Shown one piece after another: positions 13,201 through 19,841 of a DNA stretch of 34,352 nucleotides. Under the pieces are notes generated by a model. It had not been told where the DNA came from, ran no database searches, and saw only the letters and a program-made list of their open reading frames with translations. The DNA is from Psychrobium sp. (GTDB lineage: Bacteria > Pseudomonadota > Gammaproteobacteria > Enterobacterales > Psychrobiaceae), in contig JABSRV010000011.1 in assembly GCA_013214905.1 (NCBI GenBank), forward strand, positions 1 to 34,352, in the 5' to 3' direction. A program made the position numbers and the translations under genes. Within the stretch, counting starts at the first letter, position 1. Each line of letters begins with the position of its first letter.

Positions 13201-14579
13201 TGTTCAACGCTAACCGTGCCTTCGCCTTTTGCAGCGTTTAATAAGTCACTAACCGCACTGACTAATTGCTGTAACTCATCAAACGAATCAACGTCAGTTG
13301 GCGATTTACGATCAATCACTTGACCTAATAAATTAGCTTTGATTGCATTGTCTATCTCGGTCAAACCCAAGGCATTGTATTGCTGTTGACTAGGTGTTTC
13401 ATCGTTATCAGCATGGCCATCGGCCGCCGATATAATCATTTGGTAAGTATCGACAAGTGTTTGAATTTTTTCACGACTGTCAAGCGCTGAGCCATTGAGG
13501 TTGTCGCTATTTAGTGCGCTATTAATGGCGTCAATGTTATTACTGTCGACACCAGTGATGCCCGCTTGTTCGTAATGTTCGACGGCAGGGGAGCTGGCTG
13601 TCGCATTATCTTGCTCAGCGGCTTTACTGATTAGCTCTACCGCGAAATCAGACACCGATACACTAAAAATAATGGTCTGTAACTTACCGACGCTGTCGAT
13701 GCTGCTTGAGTCGTTGGCAGAGTTTTGTATCGCTAATTGAATGGCGGGCAAATTATCATCGGTAACGCCTTTGATGCCTAATGCTTGAAGTTGTTCCTTA
13801 CTAGGAGTGCCCTCTACACCCTGACTTGCCGAAATAACCGCTTGTACTGCATCGGCTAATAATTGCAGTTTAGCAATAGTATCCACATCATCTACACGCT
13901 TTGCGTCAATAACATCGCCTAACAATAAGACTTCGCTGGCTAAGTCTATGCCAGTCACTCCAATGTGCTCATAATCCAGTGCTGACGCCATAGGGTCACC
14001 ATCGCGTTGACCGTCTGCGGCGTTCAAAATGATGCTGTAACTATCGACTAGACTCTGTGATTCGACAACTCGACCACCTCTTTGAATCTCTTCAAGGGCA
14101 CTCAACATAGCGTCCAGATTGTCTTTATTCAGGCCGTGAATTTCTTCGGTTGATTGATACTCCTGCAGCTCGGGAGTTACTATGACAGTCTTCTCCGTAT
14201 TGAATGACCGAAATCCTGCAGCGGCTAATGACTCATGTTTATTCAGTTCTATGCTGGCATAAGAGTGATGTTGTTTATTTAAAGGGGAGACGGTGACCGT
14301 GCGCGTGTAGTCACTAAACGACGATTCGGTGCCAATGACATCTATCGTCGGCTCATCATTATTTTTTGCCAGTACTTCAATACTTGCATAGTTGATGGTT
14401 GTTTCGGAACCGTCTTCAAAGCGCAAAATTAAAATAGAATGCTTGCCGAGTGCTAGCTTGTCTCCGGATGTTAGATATATGCCAGCAATTAATGGAGTAT
14501 CTGACGATAGGTTGTTTATATGGCCAACTACGGTGACAACAAAAGATTTTTTAGAAATTGAAATAGCTTTCACGAGCAA
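1212..14579 (-). CDS. giant LapA/BapA-type RTX adhesin, type I-secreted
   Basis: About 4,455 residues without a stop. Order of parts: residues 1-70, a degenerate retention module; 119-122, AAAG, a LapG-like cleavage motif; 203-2288, thirty-two tandem modules of ~65 residues; ~2289-2824, four cadherin-like domains with a Calx-beta-like domain in the middle; ~2834-3924, a glycine/Asp-rich beta-roll region; ~3937-4110, two further cadherin-like domains; 4159-4270, five EF-hand-like calcium loops; then an acidic tail ending LPIDLIL. There is no Sec signal peptide. This agrees with type I secretion by a C-terminal signal, and the likely role is cell-surface attachment or biofilm formation (inferred). 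The start is TTG at 14579 or GTG at 14573; AAGGAAGG upstream serves either, at ~6 or ~9 nt. No transporter, LapD or LapG gene is in the window. The repeat-rich sequence could hide assembly collapse, so copy number should be treated with care. Confidence 0.9.
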   Translation of the reverse strand: MLVKAISISKKSFVVTVVGHINNLSSDTPLIAGIYLTSGDKLALGKHSILILRFEDGSETTINYASIEVLAKNNDEPTIDVIGTESSFSDYTRTVTVSPLNKQHHSYASIELNKHESLAAAGFRSFNTEKTVIVTPELQEYQSTEEIHGLNKDNLDAMLSALEEIQRGGRVVESQSLVDSYSIILNAADGQRDGDPMASALDYEHIGVTGIDLASEVLLLGDVIDAKRVDDVDTIAKLQLLADAVQAVISASQGVEGTPSKEQLQALGIKGVTDDNLPAIQLAIQNSANDSSSIDSVGKLQTIIFSVSVSDFAVELISKAAEQDNATASSPAVEHYEQAGITGVDSNNIDAINSALNSDNLNGSALDSREKIQTLVDTYQMIISAADGHADNDETPSQQQYNALGLTEIDNAIKANLLGQVIDRKSPTDVDSFDELQQLVSAVSDLLNAAKGEGTVSVEQLESLGITGIMQDNIDVVNAIIAASNDDGSNISDLGKLQDLLNPVLNTSKDALETLSQLAQDNAISDEHDLLDVYKDAGVIGISEGNIDAINSVLNNPLITGQDTDTTAELQEIVDSYNSILAAADSINDNDVKPTQQDYENLGIDGIDTPKLVEFIGDIIDELPSGAVNTVTELQAISDAAQAVFDAATGLPNVPTKEQLETLGLTGISDENLADIQQAINESDDDGSGIDSIDELQDLIDDVVDENTALLTISQAAENNNATDSTPTIANYQNAGVNGVNTNNIASINSALNSPALNGSATNTVAEVQAIVDAYTVILAVADGSDDNDEKPSQLQYSAIGIVGIDNALKGELLGDIIDVKLKTDIDTLDELQALADIVDSLMSFAKGEGSLTQEQLAAIGIDGVDDENIILINNALAASSDDGSDVASLDDLQTLINNVISATQDALDSLADAAQYDSATIYSPTIDVYKNAGISGVSSGNIEAIHSVLNTEFIDGENADSAAEIQTIVDSYNKILAAADGINDDDESPTQQDYSNLGITGIDSETKNQLLGDAIDELSNNDVNTVTKLQSLSDAVQAVMDAATGQQNTPSKSQLESIGLLGITDTILTQIQQIIQSTDDNGQEVDSIDELQVIIDNIIDENAALQLISDAAQLDNASADTPAINVYQRAGIVGVNTNNLSSINSALNSQKLTGAATNTAVEVQALVDAYQQILDTADNIDNGNSLSLEDYSAIGLAGISDNNRASLFSDILDLKQQEQVDEFLELQSMAEAIDMLFKLTKGEGEVTEHQLTLLGLTGVTDENIALINAAIAASSDDGSDIVSLEDLQAFINNTVQMNAQAIDAIVQAAQLDDATAENISVQIYRDAGVSGISSGNLDAINSVLNTTVIAGENVNSRVKIQAIVDSYNKLLAIADGIADDIEQATQQDYQNLGIHGLDNIAELALISEIIDQLPTAAIDTTPELQIISDAVQAVIGAASGILNTPTKEQLQALGLTGVSDVIIAQIQAKIRSTSDDASGVDSFNEIQTIIDDILDLNSALQAISLIAEANSATDNTPTISLYDRAGITGIHTGNIASINSVLNTIAVDADKTNTSTKIQEIVDVYARILDNADGIDNAGTVTNAQDYQLIGITGVDSNEKSSLLGDVIDTKYQADVDTVAEIQVLSDLVQTVMDAAAGAHDTPSKEQLERLGITGVTDENLLLVQNILRTSADDGSDVDTLDELQSVVNDAAQKAKEAIEAIAQAAQDNTASSATPTLETYQDAGVTGVDADNLAAINDALNTIAIIGNNVDTTGGIQDLVDSFNHILDIANGSTDSSARPSAEDYKNIGVVGIESPQETALLGDIIGKKDVEDIDTIDEIQTLSDTAQAVIDAAAGNVGTPSKEQLDSLGLNGITDDNLIVVQNALQKTADDGSEIDSIEELQALIYTAIINANLAIELITSAAKNDTASAGTPAISDYQDAGISGVDSDNLAAINDALNSVTIDENAVDSTSEIQTLVDSYQAILDAANGLDDDAAKPSIVDYANIGVNGMDTVVETSLLGDVLDVKASTDVDSVSEIQTLSDAVQAVMNTAAGVLNTPTKAQLESLGIIGITDDNLIAIQHALQATNDDGSGVDTLVELQSLVTSAVDDAATALSMISDAAQNNTATATTPAITDYQDAFVNDVDSNNLAAINNALNSINVDGDAVDTTSEIQSLVDSYQVILDAANGIDDNATNPSIADYNNIGVTGIDNSVKASLLGDVIDVKDSTDVDNISGIQLLSDAVNAVMDAANGTVGTPSKAQLESLGIGGITDSNLTAIQNALQDTLDNGSEVDTITKLQALASNTVIDTDNDDSNVIAHNAITGTYTGITASVIALDGDNITYSLSDDSSSRFDIDSSTGVITVAAGAVLGSQGENYNVTVVAVRPDSSSSSNDFTITLGATAPTNPGPPASATNAISALVDTDTQANATAGNALPSSDIHVSMQAIDLDGDVVSYELIDDASGAFTIDATSGLVSVASSSLFIEFTKVDIVVRATSSDGSSNESTVTIDILANRPVTNVNIAFEALSGSVTEGEEITVIVDLLDNLSTLSGINFSLSGVDVNVDLAPLTYSNGVTFDVPSGQLIVPSNVASFSIIIPTVNDNTIEATESLTIELNGNIIVATILDNNTNNTIGLVTDSDQDDSNVIAANTVTGAYTGVTALAVDNDIANSVIYSLSDNASGRFIINSITGVVTVADSSLIGVLNDSYQVTIRATSSNSFFTEQVNTITVGSNAPTPVGNATNAIDAVIDNDSEVNLVEISSSNGTYVGIESLATDADGDDISYQLIDDAAGLFQIDSSTGRVTVGNNTLLAEGNQSIVVRATSADGSTNEAEYVISIYSGAVVDIGIEGITISGAKLTNNDDEITVTGAVNYTIDGGLGDDIINLNMSREAWDNNVNGIQALVVNFETINFSDGDTITLNNAFVDTLVDSFSTADGNDTITINSSFSRTITTNDGNDTVNIAGNSGTVNLGSGNNTLSVGGKLIGDVDSGNENDVITIAGNAQGNINVSGGDDVITIGGDASIINTGSGNDTLYIAGSTTNNITLGDGNDTVRIDGVVNNIIDGGTGNNTITLNISQADWLDNTNDIRSKVLNFKTLNFNDSSQLVDYQESVMEPLDNTNNSVVITGHTTQEINTLAGNDIVTISGDLQHVTNLGRGNNTLTVAGQATAEIISGAEDDAITIAFSANDAISLGSGDDSLTIGGNANAIDAGMGNDTINIAGSTTANIQLGGGNDTIIIGGSVNNVVDGGSGNNTITLNITQAQWLANENNIRSNVLNFKIINFNDSTQLIDYEEAVLEPLNNADNTLTLSTTTESIDTLAGNDTVIISGDNNHTIALGSGDDTLNIGQNVLGDISASNGNNTITVTGETFNTINMGSGNDTITIGGDAAAILTGQGNDNVLIDGSTKANISLGDGNDSLTIHGTVNHIIDGQSGDDTITLNMTRTQWLNNQNNIQNMVLNFETIKFSAGADIVEQNAQLSHNFTTTQTNIVTGSEDDTVTVVGGITYVNLGEGDNALTASAVVYDITAGAGNDTINVNSTEWGNSNIINLGDGDNSFTTTGKSGIKNFSTGSGNDIITIGTNLGYGGSNLQAFNTGAGDDTVLVGNKVFANVNLGDGNNSFTLTAGNMTGILTTASGNNTIDIQAGSISGALTTGAGDDVVHVQVNTAAVTLGEGNNTFTSAGHIAGIFNAGDGNDSVSAATSGTTVNLGNGVNSFTLTGAASGTVNVGDGNDTVTIGTSATTVHLGDGENTLTVGTSLTNVIGGSGKDTVTVGGILTDAKLGEGNNVLTVGSTTYGITAGSGNDIVNVNLTSWGNSNIINLGDGDNTFTTTGQSGIKTFSTGSGDDTITIGTHLGYGASNLQLLNTGAGNDTIIVATNVFATANLGAGQDYFKLGGNITGTVDGGADHDAIRLNITLSAWNANTGTIQSKVSNFEQLAFNDVTLITQDLAEDVANGMDAGIHAALNDLNESNIAYSIVNSSGDPIIGGPFRVDAITGVVTVSDNSQINYENKTVETVFIKRTLTDLSSSIEEFIVNIGDVNEAPLINNIVTTTQEGVALTIADISDEDNNSSVTLLSGSGTVIFSGNNIVYTPTPGYFGTASVKIVVEDDVGLKTEQTIAIDVQLIDSDNENENARAQAPGFATQNLGWGHMFDKSPSWNNHDVIMNSPLVLDLDNDGIETLVNSEGVQFDIDADGDNDQTGWVNTDDGLLVRDINNDGIINDATELFGQETVKNDGSKAIDGFDVLAEFDSNNDGVINALDDQWAELLAWQDKNSDGITQDGELLTLSEADVSEIALTYSHSTETDNGNTIGLVGSYLDNTGESQQIADVWFSYEDVVYEYDDLTSTVIVGLDDDKLISRYKDSFEQQQQTKYADSLIDEMAQELADLPINELLQDSSDDNLAHYLALNFSDLVPESTSTLDKFELSDQDKLINEGISGILISEQPWVTVPDNNIFDQDDMLPIDLIL
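1768..2105 (-). other. C-terminal EF-hand-like calcium-binding block
   Basis: Residues 4159-4270 contain five EF-hand or dockerin-like loops: DLDNDGIET, DIDADGDND, DINNDGIIND, DSNNDGVIN and DKNSDGITQDGEL. They sit in the frame SPLVLDLDNDGIE ... GWVNTDDGLLVRD ... ELFG that is commonly found just before the C-terminal secretion signal of large type I-secreted adhesins. Calcium in the medium probably drives folding after export. Confidence 0.85.
2810..6080 (-). repeat. beta-roll region with sparse RTX-like repeats
   Basis: Residues ~2834-3924 hold dozens of G-x-G-(N/D)-(D/N)-T and L-G-x-G-(N/D)-N-x-(L/F) motifs spaced about 18-21 residues apart, not every 9 as in classical RTX repeats. Each is followed by a short I-x-x-x-G strand. 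Five times the series is broken by a conserved segment of the form W-x-x-N-x-x-x-I-x-x-x-V-x-N-F-(E/K)-x-(I/L)-x-F. A calcium-loaded beta-roll or beta-helix is the likely fold (inference). Confidence 0.8.
2965..4125 (-). repeat. duplicated ~350-bp block within the beta-roll
   Basis: A segment at 3778-4125 is repeated at 2965-3312, about 813 bp apart. Both encode LGEG(D/N)N, ITAG(A/S)GND, WGNSNIINLGDGDN, FTTTG(K/Q)SGIK, FSTGSG, LGYG(G/A)SNLQ and NTGAG(D/N)DT in the same order over ~115 residues. The copies are clearly diverged at the DNA level, so the duplication is not recent. The stretch between them is made of shorter 18-20 residue repeats. Confidence 0.8.
6105..7715 (-). other. cadherin-like and Calx-beta-like domains of the adhesin
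   Basis: Four cadherin-like domains carry the hallmark of an aspartate-rich opening (DTDNDDSN, DSDQDDSN), a Y-x-L-x-D-D-A-S-G-x-F-x-I-D-x-x-T-G-V-V-T-V core and a VRATSSDGS strand. The third such domain starts near 6725. Between the second and third lies a Calx-beta-like domain (VTEGEEITVIVDL, NDNTIEATESLTIEL). These domains typically bind calcium at their junctions and stiffen a long stalk. Two more domains of this kind sit near 2250-2770, after the beta-roll. Confidence 0.75.
7716..13973 (-). repeat. 32 tandem ~65-residue modules in the adhesin
   Basis: Residues 203-2288 consist of modules beginning Y/L-x-x-(A/L/I)-G-(I/V)-x-G-(I/V) and containing a (E/K)-(I/L)-Q-x-L-V-D-type helix. Three types alternate strictly: type a (start LGI/IGI, LLGDVIDxK, ending TPSKEQ or KGEG), type b (start LESLGI, IQxAL, DDGS, ending AAQ...ATxxTP) and type c (AGVxGV, NLAAINDALN, VDSYxxILDAADG). 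There are 11 a, 11 b (the last partial) and 10 c. The a-b-c triad is ~198 residues (594 bp). Helical heptad-like spacing suggests three-helix modules resembling GA-type bundles, which is inference. No Pfam name is claimed. Confidence 0.9.
14214..14225 (-). other. predicted LapG-type cleavage motif AAAG
   Basis: Codons GCC GCT GCA GGA encode Ala119-Ala-Ala-Gly122 in the context ESLAAAGFRS. LapG-family periplasmic proteases cut LapA-like adhesins between two alanines of a (T/A/P)AAG motif roughly 100 residues from the N-terminus, after the retention module. Both sequence and position fit. Cleavage itself is inferred. Confidence 0.6.
14391..14546 (-). other. retention-module-like N-terminal domain of the adhesin
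   Basis: Residues ~12-63 follow the pattern of the LapA N-terminal retention module: a beta-rich stretch with a VVGHINNL start, then PLIAGIYLTSGDKLALG and ILRFEDGSETTI. The order is a substrate-like strand, a G-x-x-L-x-x-GD turn, then a F-x-DGS-x-x-TI hairpin. In LapA this domain plugs the TolC-like pore and holds the adhesin on the cell. The match is to the pattern, not to a computed profile, and the domain is shorter than usual. Confidence 0.55.
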
Positions 14580-14634
14580 TTACCTTCCTTGGTTTTTATA
14601 CTCTAAATGACATTGGCCATTGCGAGTTAGAGAG

Positions 14635-14664
14635 TTGATACCGCTTGGAGGCTTGCTACGTCAA
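14635..14664 (-). promoter_or_regulatory. possible sigma-70 promoter of the adhesin gene
   Basis: On the minus strand TTGACG (14659-14664) and TATCAA (14635-14640) are 18 bp apart, ~56 bp before the TTG start. The -35 is good and the -10 is weak. The 14580-14869 gap otherwise holds the dcp terminator and no convincing gene. Confidence 0.3.
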
Positions 14665-14800
14665 AATAAAAATGACAGTTTTGCAGCTAATAAACACGGT
14701 ACGACAAAAGTTACATCCTGAAACTTTTATAGTGTTAATCGCTTATATTGCTTGCGATAAGAATAGAATTCAAGTTAAAGAGTGTTTTATCGTAAAAGGG

Positions 14801-14842
14801 CTGAAAAAAACCCGCGACTTATTTTTTAAGTGGCGGGCTTGG
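14801..14842 (-). terminator. terminator of the dcp-type gene
   Basis: On the minus strand AAGCCCGC-C-ACTT pairs with AAGT-C-GCGGGTTT around an A/T-rich loop with one C·C mismatch, and the stem runs into a tract of seven T. It lies ~28 bp after the M3 peptidase stop codon and insulates the adhesin gene from it. Confidence 0.85.
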
Positions 14843-14869
14843 TATAATGTTGTTAATTGGGAGTGCGTA

Positions 14870-17032
14870 TTAGTCGGTTAATCCACGACTTTTTAATAAT
14901 GGTTCAATACCAGCGTCTTTACCGCGGAATTGACGATAAAGTTTTAACGCGTTATCACTACCGCCTTGAGATAAGATATTATCTCTAAAAGCTTTGGCGG
15001 TTTTTCGGTCAAAAAGGCCATTCTCTTCAAATGCTGCAAAAGCGTCGGCGCCAAATACATCAGACCAAATGTAGCTGTAATAACCGGCCGAATAACCGCC
15101 AGAGAAAATATGAGCGAAATACGTAGAACGATAACGCGGAGTAATTTCATTAATCAACCCAAGCTCCTTCAGTGCGTCTTGCTCAAAACTTGCTGTATCG
15201 CGAATTTCGCTATCTTCTAACGAATGCCAGTTTAAATCTAATAATGTGGCTGCCATATATTCTGTTGTAGCAAATCCTTGATTAAACTTACTTGCCGCCT
15301 GAATCTTATTAACCAACTCCTGAGGAATAACTTCGCCAGTTTTGTAGTGCTTTGCAAACATGGCCAATACTTCAGGTTGCAACATCCAGTTTTCCATCAC
15401 TTGCGATGGAAACTCTACGAAATCACGTGGCACGGAAGTCCCCGTTTGTGAGCGATATTTACCATCAGACAATAACCCATGCAACGCGTGACCAAACTCA
15501 TGGAATAAGGTGCTAGCTTGATCGAAGGTTAACAATGTTGGTTGGCTAGCTGTTGGGCGAGGGTAGTTTAAGACATTAACGATAATTGGCGTTGAATCAA
15601 CACCATTCATGTTGTACTGCTTGCGATATGAATTCATCCATGCGCCGCCACGTTTGCCTGGGCGTACGTAATGATCCGATAAAAACAAACCGATATAGGT
15701 ACCGTCCGCTTCAAAAATTTCAAAGGTGCGCACGTCATCATGATAGGTTGGTAAGTCGGTACGTTCTTTTACGGTGATACCATATAGCTTCTGTGCGGTA
15801 TGAAAAACACCTTGCAATGTTGCTTCTAAGGCAAAATAAGGACGTGTTTGCTCTTCGTCTATGTCGTAACGCGCTTTACGAATTTTTTCAGCGTAATATG
15901 CGTAATCCCAAGCGGCTATCTTAAATTTACCGCCTTCTTTATCGACAACTTTTTGCATGTCAGCGACTTCTAACTTGGCTTTAGCCAATGCTGATGGCCA
16001 AATTTTATTGAGTAATTCATAAACCGCGTCCGGTGTTTTGGCTACGCGCTGCTCAAGTACAAAATGAGCGTGCGATTTATAACCCATTAACTGTGCTTTA
16101 GTAACTCGTAACGAGGCAATTTTTGCCAAAGTTTCTTTGTTATCAAACTCGTTATCGTTATTGGCACGGTTGGTATAACCGAGATATAACTTTTTACGTA
16201 ATTCACGATTATTGGCGTAAGTGATAAACGGTGTAATTGATGGACGATGCGTGGTGAATACCCACTTTCCTGCATGGCCTCGAGATTTAGCGGTGTCGGC
16301 AGCTGCATCGATCACTGACTTAGAAAGACCAGACAAATCACTCTTTTTAGATATAACTACTTCAAAGCTATTGGTTTCGGCTAATAAATTATCACCAAAA
16401 CGTAAGGTTAATTCTGATAGCTGTGCGTTCAGTTTGCGAATTTTATCTTTTTCGCTGCTATTTAACTTAGCACCGCTGCGCACAAAACCAATGTAGGTGT
16501 CTTGCAATAGCTTTTGCTGTGGAATGGTCAGATCTAGGCTGTTCTTTAATCTGTAAACATCGGCAACGCGTTTAAATAGATCGGCGTTTAGCGAGAGATC
16601 GTCTGAATGTGCAGACAACATCGGAGATACTTTTTTAGCAAGTGCCTTTAGCTCATCGTTTGTTTCTGCTGAGGTCAGGTTATAAAAAACACTAGAGACG
16701 TTGTCTAATAAATTACCACTGTATTCAAAGGCTTCGATGGTATTAGCAAAAGTAGCAGATTCAGGATTTCGGGTAATCGCACTTATTTCTAATTGTTGTG
16801 CAGCAACAGCTGCTTTAAATGCTGGCATATAGTGAGCATTATCGATTTTTGCGAAATCTGGAATGTTGTGCGGCGTATCCCAAGATGAGGCAAACGGATT
16901 GTCAGCCGCCAATTGTGCTGCTTGAATCATTTCGCTGTTATCAGCGATCATTGGTAATTTATCCGTATTGCTAGCGCTGCAACCTGTTAAGAGTATTGCT
17001 AATGCAATAGGTGCTAGAGAAAATTTTTTCAT
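14870..17032 (-). CDS. dcp: M3 family peptidyl-dipeptidase (Dcp-type), lipoprotein
   Basis: A 720-residue zinc metallopeptidase of family M3, closest in pattern to peptidyl-dipeptidase Dcp, which removes dipeptides from the C-termini of oligopeptides. The zinc site HEFGH is at 511-515 with the third ligand E540 (DFVEFPSQ), and the substrate-side loop GGYSAGYYSYIWSDVFGADAF follows near the C-terminus. The N-terminus is a lipoprotein signal, LLTGC with Cys18 and Ser at +2, predicting outer-membrane anchoring. The E. coli enzyme lacks such a signal. The ATG start is supported by AGGA upstream. The gene is transcribed alone, divergent from yrdD across a 157-bp gap, and ends at a good terminator. 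Confidence 0.93.
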   Translation of the reverse strand: MKKFSLAPIALAILLTGCSASNTDKLPMIADNSEMIQAAQLAADNPFASSWDTPHNIPDFAKIDNAHYMPAFKAAVAAQQLEISAITRNPESATFANTIEAFEYSGNLLDNVSSVFYNLTSAETNDELKALAKKVSPMLSAHSDDLSLNADLFKRVADVYRLKNSLDLTIPQQKLLQDTYIGFVRSGAKLNSSEKDKIRKLNAQLSELTLRFGDNLLAETNSFEVVISKKSDLSGLSKSVIDAAADTAKSRGHAGKWVFTTHRPSITPFITYANNRELRKKLYLGYTNRANNDNEFDNKETLAKIASLRVTKAQLMGYKSHAHFVLEQRVAKTPDAVYELLNKIWPSALAKAKLEVADMQKVVDKEGGKFKIAAWDYAYYAEKIRKARYDIDEEQTRPYFALEATLQGVFHTAQKLYGITVKERTDLPTYHDDVRTFEIFEADGTYIGLFLSDHYVRPGKRGGAWMNSYRKQYNMNGVDSTPIIVNVLNYPRPTASQPTLLTFDQASTLFHEFGHALHGLLSDGKYRSQTGTSVPRDFVEFPSQVMENWMLQPEVLAMFAKHYKTGEVIPQELVNKIQAASKFNQGFATTEYMAATLLDLNWHSLEDSEIRDTASFEQDALKELGLINEITPRYRSTYFAHIFSGGYSAGYYSYIWSDVFGADAFAAFEENGLFDRKTAKAFRDNILSQGGSDNALKLYRQFRGKDAGIEPLLKSRGLTD

Positions 17033-17130
17033 TGTACTTTATCCTAAAAAGTTATTTTTATTATCAACGAAGCTCATCCTACGGCGATTTTACGATTAAG
17101 TAAAACCCAAGCCTTGATGCAACACAATGT

Positions 17131-17159
17131 TTCACATTGGCGCGTGAACTCTGTATAAT
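17131..17159 (+). promoter_or_regulatory. sigma-70 promoter of the yrdD-purE-tsaC-hemF cluster
   Basis: TTCACA (17131-17136) and a consensus TATAAT (17154-17159) are separated by exactly 17 bp. The predicted start near 17166 leaves a short leader of ~24 nt before the GTG of yrdD. This is the clearest promoter in the window. Confidence 0.8.
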
Positions 17160-17189
17160 CCGCGCGATAAATAGTCATTGGAGAATACG

Positions 17190-17744
17190 GTGAAAAAGCA
17201 ACAATCGGCCTTGTTTGAAAAACATGAGCATGCTCTGCAAAAAGAGTATGGAGAGTGTCCGACTTGTGGCGGTGAGTTACGTATTCGAAATTCAAAGCAT
17301 GGCGCATTTTTAGGCTGTTCAGGTTATCCAACGTGTGATTATAGTCGTCCGTTAGTCGCTACCGAAACAATGGATGAGCAGGTTATTGAAGGTTCTAGTT
17401 GCCCATTATGTAACAACGAGCTAGCCATCAAAAAAGGGCGCTATGGCATTTTCATTGGCTGTACTAACTACCCACACTGCCAACACATTGAGCATGAGGA
17501 AGAGCAGAACGATATTGCTTGTCCACAGTGCAATAAAGGTCATTTGGCACAGCGCGTATCTAAATATGGCAAATCGTTTTACGCTTGCAATGACTACCCA
17601 ACGTGTAAATATATCATTAATTACCAGCCGCTTGATCAACGCTGCCCCAGTTGCGATTGGGGTATTCTTATTGAAAAAAGGGGCTCGTCTGGTCGTCGAG
17701 TAATGTGTCCACAAAAGAGTTGTGGATACAAAGAAGACACCTAA
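17190..17744 (+). CDS. yrdD: YrdD-like topoisomerase-type zinc-finger protein
   Basis: 184 residues made almost wholly of four C4 zinc ribbons like those at the C-terminus of DNA topoisomerase I: CPTCGG...GCSGYPTC, CPLCNN...GCTNYPHC, CPQCNK...ACNDYPTC and CPSCDW...CPQKSC. There is no topoisomerase catalytic domain. Length and layout match E. coli YrdD (~180 aa), whose function is not settled; single-stranded nucleic acid binding is likely. GTG at 17190 is preferred because GGAG lies 6 nt upstream; a TTG at 17178 in the same frame overlaps that site. It is the first gene of the cluster, 35 bp before purE. Confidence 0.88.
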   Translation: MKKQQSALFEKHEHALQKEYGECPTCGGELRIRNSKHGAFLGCSGYPTCDYSRPLVATETMDEQVIEGSSCPLCNNELAIKKGRYGIFIGCTNYPHCQHIEHEEEQNDIACPQCNKGHLAQRVSKYGKSFYACNDYPTCKYIINYQPLDQRCPSCDWGILIEKRGSSGRRVMCPQKSCGYKEDT

Positions 17745-17779
17745 AAACTTATTTTAATTTAACTAGTTAGGGAATAACC

Positions 17780-18288
17780 ATGAACAAACCATTTGTTGCT
17801 ATTTTGATGGGCTCCGATTCAGATTTTCCAATAATGAAAAGCACTGTAGAAGTTTTGAAATCGTTTGATATCACTGTCGAAGTTAAAGTGACATCTGCAC
17901 ACCGCACTCCAGCAGCGACTCACAGTTACGTCACTGATGCTGAAGCTCGTGGTTGTAAAGTGTTTATTTGTGCGGCAGGTCTTGCGGCTCACCTTGCGGG
18001 CGCTGTTGCTGGTATCACTACTCGCGCGGTTATTGGTGTGCCTGTGGACGCGGGTCCGTTACAAGGTCACGACGCCTTACTGTCAACAGTTATGATGCCT
18101 GCTGGCGTACCAGTTGCTACCGTGGCTATCGGTAAAGCCGGTGCTAAAAATGCGGGTTATTTGGCGGCACAGATGCTGGCGATTGCTGATGATGAATTGG
18201 CAATTCGCGTTAAGGCTGATCGTCAAGCAAACGCAGAAATCGTTTACGCGAAAGACGCCGCTCTGCAAGAGGTTTTAAAGTCTCTGTA

Positions 18289-18289
<1 letters not shown>
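17780..18289 (+). CDS. purE: N5-carboxyaminoimidazole ribonucleotide mutase PurE
   Basis: 169 residues, the usual length for class I PurE, which converts N5-CAIR to CAIR in de novo purine synthesis in the cytoplasm. Visible motifs are GSDSD near residue 11, the catalytic-loop SAHRTP near 39-44, and the AGLAAHLAG and GVPVDAGPLQGHDAL nucleotide-binding segments. AGGGA precedes the ATG. Its partner purK, which supplies N5-CAIR in class I organisms, is not adjacent. The stop codon overlaps the tsaC start by one base (TAATG), indicating translational coupling. Confidence 0.96.
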
Positions 18290-19825
<1,536 letters not shown>

Positions 19826-19841
19826 ATTAAGGAGTTTAATA

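Noticed and set aside
7716-13973. Regularly spaced repeats as a CRISPR array
   Set aside because: Units are ~195 bp, diverged, without spacers, and keep one long reading frame.
14843-14848. TATAAT on the plus strand near the dcp stop
   Set aside because: No acceptable -35 at the right distance, and it would only transcribe antisense to dcp.
14645-14881. 78-codon plus-strand frame between the adhesin and dcp genes
   Set aside because: It begins with TTG without a ribosome site and runs through the dcp terminator.
17190-17744. Annotation as DNA topoisomerase I
   Set aside because: Only the zinc ribbons are present; no TOPRIM or catalytic tyrosine domain.
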